Positions 56,481-64,000 of a stretch of DNA of 64,000 nt are shown one piece after another (within the stretch, counting starts at the first letter, position 1; the number at the start of each line of letters is the position of its first letter). A model generated the notes under the pieces. It saw only the letters and a program-made list of their open reading frames with translations. It did no database searches and had not been told where the DNA came from. The stretch covers positions 1-64,000 of the forward strand of contig JAIBAY010000011.1 in NCBI GenBank assembly GCA_019694975.1. Reading direction: 5' to 3'. This DNA is from Chitinophagales bacterium (lineage in GTDB: Bacteria > Bacteroidota > Bacteroidia > Chitinophagales > UBA10324). Made by a program: the position numbers and the translations under genes.

Positions 56481-57050
56481 ATGAAGATAGAAATTGAATC
56501 AAAACACCTCAGTGATGGGGTGGTGGTTTTAAAACCTGAAGTGTTTAAGGATGAGCGGGGTTTCTTTATGGAAACTTTCCGTTTGGATCAGTTCAAAGAG
56601 ATGGGGTTACCAACCGATTTTGTGCAACATAACCACAGCGGCTCAGTTAAAGATGTGGTTCGTGGGCTTCACTTTCAGTGGGAACCAGGTATGGGCAAGC
56701 TCATGCGTGTTCCGGTCGGCACCGCTTTCCTCGTAGCAGTGGATATCCGTAAAGGTTCTCCTACCTATGGCAAATGGTATGGACGCGAAGTTTCAGCCGA
56801 GAATAAGCTGATGATCTATGCGCCGCCCAGCTTTGCCCGTGGCTTTGCCGTTTTGAGCGATTATGCTGAGATACAATACATCTGCACCGGCATGTACAAT
56901 AACAAAGCTGAAAGTGGCATCCGCTGGAACGATCCGGCCATCGGCATTGAGTGGCCGGTGAAAAACCCCATACTGTCGAAGAAGGATGAAATCGCACAGA
57001 CATTGGCCGAATGGAATGCACGCCCTGAATCCGATTTCTTCAAATATTAA
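56481..57050 (+). CDS. rfbC: dTDP-4-dehydrorhamnose 3,5-epimerase
   Basis: A 189-residue cupin-type epimerase of the dTDP-L-rhamnose pathway. Motifs are FKDERGFFMETFR, the catalytic His64 in VVRGLHFQ, YAPPSFARGFAVLSD, and WNDPAIGIEWP. An in-frame start at 56391 would add 30 residues and is not favoured. It heads a set rfbC, SDR, rfbD, glycosyltransferase, with gaps of about 130, 92 and 32 bp. rfbA and rfbB are absent here. Confidence 0.95.
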   Translation: MKIEIESKHLSDGVVVLKPEVFKDERGFFMETFRLDQFKEMGLPTDFVQHNHSGSVKDVVRGLHFQWEPGMGKLMRVPVGTAFLVAVDIRKGSPTYGKWYGREVSAENKLMIYAPPSFARGFAVLSDYAEIQYICTGMYNNKAESGIRWNDPAIGIEWPVKNPILSKKDEIAQTLAEWNARPESDFFKY

Positions 57051-57182
57051 ATGAGCTCCGGCTTAACAGGAATGTCCTGGATAAGGTCATTTCAGCAGGT
57101 TTAGTGAAGACGATTGAGGTGCAACTGAAAGATACAGATTACCAATAAATCAATATCAGATAACCCATAAAAAACAAGTAAA

Positions 57183-58133
57183 ATGAAAATACTCATTGCT
57201 GGAGGCGCCGGTTACATTGGCTCTGCGCTTATTCCGAAAGTTCTTGACAGAGGCTACGAAGTGGATGTAGTGGATTTGCTTTGGTTTGGAAACAATTTGC
57301 CTAAAGAGGTGAAAGTAATTCAGAAGGATATTTTTGATCTGCATGAAAAGGAGCTAGAAGGTTACGATCAGGTGGTGTTTCTCGCCGGTCTGTCAAATGA
57401 CCCGATGGCTGAATTCTCGCCTGCAAGGAATTTTGTAAGCAATGCTTCTTCTCCGGCTTATCTTGCCTATATCGCCAAGAGGGCGGGCGTCAAGCGTTTC
57501 ATTTATGCAGGTTCCTGCTCGGTGTATGGATATACGGTCAATGAATTGTATGATGAATCTTCACCGGCTGTCTCTAACTATCCCTACGGAATATCTAAAC
57601 TGCAGGGTGAGCAGGCAGTTATACAGATGAGTGATAAGAATTTTTCAGTGATCGCATTCCGGCAGGGAACCGTTAGTGGTTATAGCCCGCGTATGCGCCT
57701 TGACCTGATTGTAAACACCATGTTTAAAACAGCTGTTGCAACAGGAGAAATCATCATCAACAATCCTTCCATCTGGCGCCCTATTCTCGCATTGCAGGAT
57801 GCTACAAGTGCTTATATCAGGGCTATTGAATCGGCATCGGAAATTTCGGGCATATTCAATATCGCTTCCGGCAATTATACAGTAGGTGAAGTAGCTGACT
57901 TTGTGAAGGAAGCAGTGGATACTAAAATGAATAAAAAGATCAAGCTGAACATCAAAAATGTGCAGGATTTCCGCAACTACAAGGTGACCAGCGAGAAGGC
58001 CACCAATATGCTCAGTTTCAAACCAATTCATAGTGTCGAATCCATCCTGGAAGAGTTGGTGCACAACTTCGATAAGTTCAAGGATTTTGATAATCCGAAT
58101 TACTATAATATCCAGATTTTCAAAAAACTCTGA
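57183..58133 (+). CDS. NAD-dependent nucleotide-sugar epimerase/dehydratase (extended SDR)
   Basis: A 316-residue SDR. The Rossmann motif GGAGYIG is at residues 7-13, the catalytic Ser in GSCSVYG, and Tyr-x3-Lys in YPYGISKLQGE. It resembles nucleotide-sugar epimerases/dehydratases but lacks the sequence features that would mark it clearly as RmlB (the 4,6-dehydratase is longer). It lies between rfbC and rfbD and probably makes a second activated sugar for the same glycan. Exact reaction unknown. Confidence 0.85.
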   Translation: MKILIAGGAGYIGSALIPKVLDRGYEVDVVDLLWFGNNLPKEVKVIQKDIFDLHEKELEGYDQVVFLAGLSNDPMAEFSPARNFVSNASSPAYLAYIAKRAGVKRFIYAGSCSVYGYTVNELYDESSPAVSNYPYGISKLQGEQAVIQMSDKNFSVIAFRQGTVSGYSPRMRLDLIVNTMFKTAVATGEIIINNPSIWRPILALQDATSAYIRAIESASEISGIFNIASGNYTVGEVADFVKEAVDTKMNKKIKLNIKNVQDFRNYKVTSEKATNMLSFKPIHSVESILEELVHNFDKFKDFDNPNYYNIQIFKKL

Positions 58134-58225
58134 AAGGTTTTTCAATCAAAAAAAACGGGTGGAATGGTTGCAATGTATTGTCTTCATTGTAACAGTTTAA
58201 GCCTTTCATCCAATAAATAAATCTT

Positions 58226-59086
58226 ATGAAAGTAGCTGTTATAGGTGCCAATGGACAACTGGGAACGGATATATGCGAAGTCTTCGCGGCCAAACATGAG
58301 GTTGTACCATTAACGCACCAGGATATTGAAATAGGTGATGTCGATAATGTGAAAAAAGTGCTGAGTGAAATCAAGGCGGATGCGGTTATCTGTACAGCAG
58401 CTGCGCACAATGTTCCCAAGTGTGAGACAGAACCTGATACGGCATTTAAAATCAACGGTACTGGCTCTCTCAATCTTGCCAAAGCTTCCGCCGACCTTGG
58501 TTTCAAACTGGTGCAGTATTCAACAGATTATGTATTCGATGGCAGAAAGATGCAACCGTATCTTGAATCTGATGCTGTTTTTCCGCAAAGCGTGTACGCC
58601 ATCACGAAGTACGCAGGCGAACAGTTCATTCAGAATTACTGTACCAATCATTTTGTCGTACGCGTTTCCGGCATTTATGGCAAAATACCCTGTCGTGCCA
58701 AGGGCGGAAATTTTATCTCCACGATGGTGAAACTGTCGAAAGAGAAACCCGAGGTGCGTGTAGTGAAAGATGAAATATTAACCCCGACCCCAACAAGGGA
58801 AATTGCCAAAAACACTTTGTCATTGGTGGAAACCGATGCCTTTGGATTGTATCACATGACCTGCGAAGGAGAAGTTTCGTGGTATGAATTCGCCCGCACT
58901 ATTTTTGATACCCTTCAATTGAAGACGCCCTTGTTTGAAGCAAGTGTCAAAGATTTTCCATTAGTGGTAAAACGTCCGTTCTATTCCGTATTGGAAAACC
59001 ACAACCTGAAAAAAATAAATCTGAATCAGATGCCGGGCTGGAAAGAGGCGTTGATCGCTTTCCTGAAAGAGAATTACCAGGCGTAA
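58226..59086 (+). CDS. rfbD: dTDP-4-dehydrorhamnose reductase
   Basis: A 286-residue SDR that completes dTDP-L-rhamnose. Motifs are GANGQLG (residues 7-13), QYSTDYVFDG, YAITKYAGE (Tyr-x3-Lys) and LTPTPTREIA. It is 92 bp after the SDR gene and 32 bp before the glycosyltransferase. Together with rfbC it indicates that rhamnose or a related deoxyhexose is made for a surface glycan. Confidence 0.93.
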   Translation: MKVAVIGANGQLGTDICEVFAAKHEVVPLTHQDIEIGDVDNVKKVLSEIKADAVICTAAAHNVPKCETEPDTAFKINGTGSLNLAKASADLGFKLVQYSTDYVFDGRKMQPYLESDAVFPQSVYAITKYAGEQFIQNYCTNHFVVRVSGIYGKIPCRAKGGNFISTMVKLSKEKPEVRVVKDEILTPTPTREIAKNTLSLVETDAFGLYHMTCEGEVSWYEFARTIFDTLQLKTPLFEASVKDFPLVVKRPFYSVLENHNLKKINLNQMPGWKEALIAFLKENYQA

Positions 59087-59118
59087 GAATTGAACAGGCA
59101 GAACAGCATCAGCAGAAT

Positions 59119-60234
59119 ATGAAAATAGCGATACTCGGCACAAGGGGAATCCCTTCCGGTTACAGTGGTTACGAAGCATTTGCCGAAGAACTTGGTGTAC
59201 GCCTCGTACAACGTGGTCACGAGGTAACCGTTTATGCGCACAAAAATATGTTTACCGAATTTCAGCCTTCCTACAGGGGTATTAAGCTGAAATATATTCC
59301 TTCCATGAAAGGAAAGAATACTTCGCAGTTTTCGCATTCTTTTCTGTCCACCTGGAAGGTGATCTTTAGCAGTACGGATGTGGTATTGTTTTGCAATGCG
59401 GCAAATGGACCATTTGGGTTTCTTTTAAGCCTTTTTGGTAAACGGAATTGTATCAATGTAGATGGCCTCGAGTGGATGCGCCCTAAGTGGAGCAATGCAG
59501 GCAAGAAATATTTTTACTTCGGTGCATGGTGTGCCACTAAGTTTTTCAATGTGGTTATTACCGATGCCAAAGGCATGCAGGACTATTATAAAAAGGAGTT
59601 CAATTGTGATTCTACTGATATTGCTTACGGGGCTGATCTCAAGTACGCGGAAAACCCGGATGCAATACGCAAACTGGGACTCGAACCATTCAACTATTAC
59701 CTGATTGCATCACGGCTGGTGCCCGATAACAATGCGGATATCATCGTCAAGGCATTCATGCAATCCAATTCCAAAAGAGTACTGGCTATTGCAGGCGGAA
59801 CCGTGTATAAGAATCCGTTTGAAGAAGAATTGCGTGCCATAGCGGATCCGGCGAGGGTGAAATTTCTCGGCCATATCAACGACAGTAACCTCATCAAAGA
59901 ATTACACGCCAATGCTTACGCCTATACGCATGGCCATGAATTCGGTGGTACCAATCCCGCCTTGCTGAAAGGACTTGCCTACGGCAACTGTGTTATTGCT
60001 TTAGACACCGTTTTTAACCGCGAAGTACTGAAGGATGGTGAATACGGCATCCTGTACAAAAAGGATGTGAATGACCTGGCGGAAAAGATTAACCAAATTG
60101 ATGGCGATGAATCGTTGGCACAATCTTACAGGGACAAATCACGCAACCGGATCACCGAGCGATACACCTGGGAACACATCACTGATCAGTACCTGGAAGT
60201 TTTTGAAAATTTGCTGAAGAAAAGAGGCAGGTAA
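59119..60234 (+). CDS. DUF1972-type glycosyltransferase (rhamnosyltransferase-like, GT4)
   Basis: A 371-residue glycosyltransferase. The N-terminal DUF1972 domain starts ILGTRGIPSGYSGYEAFAEELG; the C-terminal GT4 Rossmann domain has HGHEFGGTNPALLKGLAYGN near residue 270. In the family the position before GLA is usually Glu (LLEA); here it is Lys (from memory of the family). The cluster with rfbC and rfbD suggests transfer of rhamnose onto a lipid-linked glycan at the inner membrane. No membrane segment in the protein itself. Confidence 0.88.
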   Translation: MKIAILGTRGIPSGYSGYEAFAEELGVRLVQRGHEVTVYAHKNMFTEFQPSYRGIKLKYIPSMKGKNTSQFSHSFLSTWKVIFSSTDVVLFCNAANGPFGFLLSLFGKRNCINVDGLEWMRPKWSNAGKKYFYFGAWCATKFFNVVITDAKGMQDYYKKEFNCDSTDIAYGADLKYAENPDAIRKLGLEPFNYYLIASRLVPDNNADIIVKAFMQSNSKRVLAIAGGTVYKNPFEEELRAIADPARVKFLGHINDSNLIKELHANAYAYTHGHEFGGTNPALLKGLAYGNCVIALDTVFNREVLKDGEYGILYKKDVNDLAEKINQIDGDESLAQSYRDKSRNRITERYTWEHITDQYLEVFENLLKKRGR

Positions 60235-60506
60235 TCCATCTGCATTTTATATGCTGAATTCCGGCATGACAAGCACTGCTACGCTTATCGTCACAATAAA
60301 TCTACGTGTTTCATAATTCTCCCGGCAGCTGATTAGCGGCTATCGCTGATTGTGCTCTTCCCATCAGGGCCGGATTAGGTTATCCATTATCAGATAAACA
60401 TTATGCAGACGCGCTTCAATCAAATATGCATCTTTTAATATTCAACATGTTGTAGCATTAATGTGAATTGTTCCATAACAATATCATAGCTTAGCAAAAA
60501 AAAATC

Positions 60507-62684
60507 ATGGTTCGTTTTTTTACTTTCTGCATTGTTATACTTTTTGCAGGCTTTCAACTGATTGCACAAAACTGCCAGACAAATCCACCAACAGGATTAA
60601 AGCTGAGTGAATTTACTTCCTGCAGCATTAAAATGACATGGAAGTCATCAGTGCCGGGAGCCAAATTCCAGGTACGGTATAAACCCGCTTCCGCCACACA
60701 ATGGTCGAACTGGATAAAAACGAATAAGGATACGTTCTACACTTTTACCAATCTCGCAGCCGGTAAAAAATATGATTTCAATGTTCAGTCAAAATGTACC
60801 GATGGTTCCCAAAGCAGTGCCGTGAGCAAGTCAGGCAAAACACTGACCTGTACATTGCCAGATGAAGTGGTTATCACCGCCGCAAGCAGCACTACGGTGA
60901 AGATCACCATACAGACCAGTTGCCCGTTTAACAATTTCAGCGTAAGATACACGAACACAGCAGGCGTTTCCACCATTCAATCCTTTCTGCCTGCGCCATC
61001 TTATACGGTTACAGGATTATTACCTGACTCCACTTACCAGTTTGAAGTGACCACCTGTAAACTGAATCAGAATAACTGGACATCGCCGCAGGCAGTGCAG
61101 CTACCGAAATTGCCGAATATCGTATTCATACTGATTGATGATGCACGCTCTGACTATTTCAGTTGTTGCGGAGCATTTCCTTTTTTCCAGACACCCAATA
61201 TCGATCGTATCGCCAATGAAGGGGTGAATTTTACCAGGAGTTATGTGGTAACATCCATGTGTGCGCCGAGCAGGGCATCTATTGCCACCGGTTTGTTTAC
61301 ATTGAAGACCGGCGTATTTGAAAATGGCACCTCACTGGATACATCCAAAACTACCTTTCCGCAGGTGCTGCATGACAATGGTTACTACACTGCATTGATC
61401 GGTAAAAATCATAATACATTTCTGCAGGATGGCAAAGATGAATTTGACTATTCGCTTGAATCTCACGATGAAAATCAGGGTCAGATTAACTTCTTATATA
61501 ACGGGGTGATCAAAATCATTAATAAACCAAATGTGGAAACCCTCACAGATTCAGCTATAGCCATTATCAAAAGGGTAGATGACCCGTTGATGCTCTGGCT
61601 GGCATACAGGACGCCTCACTATCCCAATGATCCGCTGGCTGCTTATGAAGGAAATATGGCGAATGTGACTCTTCCATGGAAACCTGATACGGCAAAGTAT
61701 ACGGTGAATTATCCTTCTTTCTTATACGATGGCAATAACGAAGACCTTCTGCATGGTGAAGCAATGGATTCAACATATCGCAGGCTGCTGGAAGTGGTGG
61801 AAGGATTGGATAGCTGCGTAGGAATTGTCTACGATGCTCTTGAAAACTCAGGCAAGCTCGATAATACACTGTTGATATTCATGTCAGACAATGGGTTTAC
61901 TTTAGGCAGCCACTGGCTGAATGGTAAATCAGTAGCCTATGAGCCTTCTATGAAAGTTCCCTTGCTGATCCGTTACCCGGATTGGTTTACGGCAGGCACC
62001 GTAATTAATGACAGGATCGCTACCAACCTTGATATTGCTCCAACAGTTTACCAGTTAACTGGTATCAACTATACGCAACCACTGGATGGAGGTTCTTTAA
62101 AGGACCTCTATGATGGTACCTTTAACCGCTCAGCATTTTATTACCTGATGCTTAATGAAGGAAATGGGTCGCCTTCCAAACGCGCCATCCGCGACCTTCA
62201 TTATAAATACATCCATTATACCTGCTTCACAGATACCGTAGAGGAATTTTTTGATATGGTTAATGATTCTCTCGAGCTGACCAATCTTGTCAACAACCAT
62301 AATTATGATGCACTGGTGCAGACTTACCGCGAGAAATTCGACTCGATACGGCTGGCATTTGGTGATACTGATCCCGGGCCTGTGAAAAACTGCTACATAT
62401 CACATCCCTTTGTATTGAAAGAAATGCTGGATGCTTCAGAAGATAAACAAACCACGCCGCTGATTTATCCTACTGTAACCAGGAATAACATAGAGGTATA
62501 TATTCCCTGGAATCATGCCGATGCCGTCCTGTACAATAGTTACGGACAGGCGGTAGGCTCCTGGAAACTCGATGATCCTTTCAGCAAAATTTATTTTAAC
62601 CCACTGCCGGCAGGCGTTTATTACCTGCGGCTAAACAACCTGGCAGCAACTTTTACGGGTGAGTTGATTATTACGGCTGAATAA
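60507..62684 (+). CDS. Secreted sulfatase with FN3 domains and T9SS-like C-terminus
   Basis: A 725-residue exported sulfatase. Signal peptide 1-20 (FQLIAQ). Two FN3-like domains (about 28-115 and 116-200) precede the sulfatase domain (about 203-640). Metal-binding Asp211/Asp212 lie in FILIDDARSD, and Cys252 in MCAPSRASIATG is the site converted to formylglycine. FMSDNGFTLGSHWLNGKS supplies further metal ligands. The last ~75 residues (LIYPTVTRNNIEVYI to GELIITAE) look like a somewhat degenerate T9SS sorting domain. Likely removes sulfate from external polysaccharides. The FGly-generating enzyme is not in the window. Confidence 0.9.
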   Translation: MVRFFTFCIVILFAGFQLIAQNCQTNPPTGLKLSEFTSCSIKMTWKSSVPGAKFQVRYKPASATQWSNWIKTNKDTFYTFTNLAAGKKYDFNVQSKCTDGSQSSAVSKSGKTLTCTLPDEVVITAASSTTVKITIQTSCPFNNFSVRYTNTAGVSTIQSFLPAPSYTVTGLLPDSTYQFEVTTCKLNQNNWTSPQAVQLPKLPNIVFILIDDARSDYFSCCGAFPFFQTPNIDRIANEGVNFTRSYVVTSMCAPSRASIATGLFTLKTGVFENGTSLDTSKTTFPQVLHDNGYYTALIGKNHNTFLQDGKDEFDYSLESHDENQGQINFLYNGVIKIINKPNVETLTDSAIAIIKRVDDPLMLWLAYRTPHYPNDPLAAYEGNMANVTLPWKPDTAKYTVNYPSFLYDGNNEDLLHGEAMDSTYRRLLEVVEGLDSCVGIVYDALENSGKLDNTLLIFMSDNGFTLGSHWLNGKSVAYEPSMKVPLLIRYPDWFTAGTVINDRIATNLDIAPTVYQLTGINYTQPLDGGSLKDLYDGTFNRSAFYYLMLNEGNGSPSKRAIRDLHYKYIHYTCFTDTVEEFFDMVNDSLELTNLVNNHNYDALVQTYREKFDSIRLAFGDTDPGPVKNCYISHPFVLKEMLDASEDKQTTPLIYPTVTRNNIEVYIPWNHADAVLYNSYGQAVGSWKLDDPFSKIYFNPLPAGVYYLRLNNLAATFTGELIITAE

Positions 62685-62753
62685 ATGGTGCATTGGCAAT
62701 CCATAAAACAGTCAGCAATTGATCGCATGATGTAAGCTTGTTTCGGTTCAATT

Positions 62754-63305
62754 TCATACAAGGCCCGATGTTATCAGTTGCCTCGTTTTCAGTACTGCAA
62801 TAATAGTAGGTGCATCCATCACCTCGTTATTCATAACCATCTGAAAAAGTGTTTCAAATGGAATCTTCCTGACTTCGAGGATTTCGGTTTCTTCAGGAGA
62901 TGATGCCTGAAAACTCAGACCCTTTGCTATGTAAATGATTGCTTTTTCATCTGTTCCCGAATTGGAAAGGTGACAACTGGCAATCTGCATCCACTGCTGC
63001 GCTGCAATACCACATTCTTCGAGCAACTCACGCTTTGCCGATACCAGTGGATCTGTATCCAGTGGTCCGCCTCCTTCCGGAATTTCCCAACTGTATTCTT
63101 CTACCGGAAAACGGTATTGCCCGACAACCCATGTGTTGTATGCTTCATCCAGAGGCAATACACATATAGCCAGGTTTTTAAAATGCACTACACTGTAAAT
63201 ACCGGGATTGCCCGCCGGGTTCGTGACCTGGTGCTCCACTACATTCACCCATGGATTATCGTAGTGCTCTTTGGTGGAAAGTATTTTCCAGGGATTCTCA
63301 TGCAT
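62754..63305 (-). CDS. Nudix hydrolase
   Basis: A 183-residue Nudix protein of the ADP-ribose pyrophosphatase-like type. The Nudix box region is GGGPLDTDPLVSAKRELLEECGI. The RExxEExG core is intact, but where the box has its first Glu (G-x5-E) this protein has Thr. The surrounding WEIPEGGGPLDTDP pattern matches a known variant subfamily (from memory). Probably hydrolyses a nucleoside diphosphate derivative. Convergent with the sulfatase gene. Confidence 0.88.
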   Translation of the reverse strand: MHENPWKILSTKEHYDNPWVNVVEHQVTNPAGNPGIYSVVHFKNLAICVLPLDEAYNTWVVGQYRFPVEEYSWEIPEGGGPLDTDPLVSAKRELLEECGIAAQQWMQIASCHLSNSGTDEKAIIYIAKGLSFQASSPEETEILEVRKIPFETLFQMVMNNEVMDAPTIIAVLKTRQLITSGLV

Positions 63306-63396
63306 TGGCGTAAATTTTATGGATGAAGGAGAATAAAAAAATTTGTGTGAAGATAGCCGGCATCAACAGTGATTTGCTATTGCACAGGCAAACAAT

Positions 63397-64000
63397 TTAT
63401 ACTGCATCGTGCTGGTAGTCATCAATGATTCTTTTAACGAGTGCCGGTACACCTGTACTGGCTTTTGCTGCAATGACTTCAAGGTTTTTCAATCGCGGCA
63501 GTTCATGAAAATCAGGATCAACAAGGAATTTGAGAGAATGCCGGGGAGCATAGTGTATGAGACCGGCTGCCGGGTAAACCTGCAAGGAGGTACCGATCAC
63601 CAGGAAAATATCTGCATCTGCACAGGCAGCAGCAGCAGTATCCATCATTGGTACGGCTTCATGAAACCAGACAACATGCGGCCGCAGTTGCGAACCGAGT
63701 TCGCAATGGTCACCAATTTGTATATCGCCGGTGCAGTCATACAACAGGCTCTCATCCAGCGAACTTCTCGATTTCATGATTTCTCCATGCAGGTGAATGA
63801 TATTTTTTGACCCAGCGCGTTCATGTAAATCATCAATATTCTGTGTAATGATCGTCACGTTAAAATGAGCTTCAAGGCTAACAAGTGCCCGGTGCGCAGC
63901 ATTCGGCAATGCCTGTCTAACATCTTTTCTCCGTTCATTGTAAAACCTTAACACCATTGCCTGATCTTTCGCCCATGCGGAAGGTGTTGCAACATCTTCA
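63397..64000 (-). CDS. Sir2-family NAD-dependent protein deacylase (5' part outside the window)
   Basis: The C-terminal ~200 residues of a sirtuin. The frame continues through the right edge, so the N-terminal NAD-binding GAGxS segment is not visible. The visible part has TQNIDDLHERAG, LHGE with the catalytic His, PHVVWFHEAVP, and GTSLQVYPAAGL. The Cys pairs of a zinc ribbon are mostly absent, as in many short bacterial sirtuins. An internal ATG at 63957 exists but would remove conserved residues. Confidence 0.9.
   Translation of the reverse strand, partial: EDVATPSAWAKDQAMVLRFYNERRKDVRQALPNAAHRALVSLEAHFNVTIITQNIDDLHERAGSKNIIHLHGEIMKSRSSLDESLLYDCTGDIQIGDHCELGSQLRPHVVWFHEAVPMMDTAAAACADADIFLVIGTSLQVYPAAGLIHYAPRHSLKFLVDPDFHELPRLKNLEVIAAKASTGVPALVKRIIDDYQHDAV

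Overview
The window looks like a chromosomal segment of an environmental Bacteroidota, probably close to the Chitinophagales/Sphingobacteriales. This is inferred from gene content and motifs seen in the sequence. Many large secreted proteins end in type IX secretion (T9SS) C-terminal sorting domains. Two TonB-dependent receptors carry an N-terminal carboxypeptidase-like domain, and one is followed by a DUF4249 lipoprotein. Menaquinone genes of the futalosine route (mqnE, mqnA) and a sphingolipid-type alpha-oxoamine synthase are present. Several genes are preceded by the Bacteroidota -7 promoter element TAnnTTTG, often only a few bases before the start codon. Coding density is high. I see no phage, insertion sequence, CRISPR array or rRNA operon.

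Layout. (1) 1-3100: a secreted hydrolase-like protein whose C-terminus becomes six exact 222-bp MopE-type repeats and runs off the left edge. (2) 3.5-7.6 kb: alpha-oxoamine synthase, then on the minus strand accA, a DUF6913-like gene and dapA, then tRNA-Asp. (3) 7.9-18.5 kb: large secreted proteins (SBBP repeat, DUF748/AsmA-like, two T9SS cargo proteins) and a small membrane protein. (4) 18.5-22.6 kb: a tightly packed, overlapping minus-strand block of membrane proteins with a small winged-helix regulator. Two nearly identical palindromic elements sit before two of its genes. (5) 22.9-26.1 kb: a GH31 glycosidase convergent with a LamG lipoprotein. (6) 26.2-28.6 kb: prfB (with its programmed frameshift), rpsP and rimM. 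(7) 28.9-41.6 kb: T9SS cargo, rpe, a TonB receptor, small lipoprotein and membrane genes, a T9SS-tailed paralogue of the first gene, a 1073-residue BNR/sortilin-type protein and a DUF4251 protein. (8) 41.8-46.1 kb: a 3beta-HSD-like SDR paired with a steroid 5-alpha-reductase-like membrane protein, a SWIB-domain protein with a histone-like tail, and an S9 peptidase. (9) 46.5-51.4 kb: purL, mqnE, a histidine phosphatase and mqnA. (10) 51.7-56.2 kb: TonB receptor plus DUF4249 lipoprotein, and trxB. (11) 56.5-62.7 kb: rfbC, SDR epimerase, rfbD, a DUF1972-type glycosyltransferase and a T9SS-exported sulfatase. (12) 62.7-64.0 kb: a Nudix hydrolase and a truncated Sir2 deacylase.

The most interesting items are the repeat-tailed hydrolase and its paralogue (same catalytic module, different C-terminal anchoring), the duplicated operator-like element around the winged-helix regulator, and the 5-alpha-reductase/3beta-HSD-like pair. 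Most other genes are recognisable housekeeping or Bacteroidota-typical families. I did not find a clear, wholly new multi-gene system.
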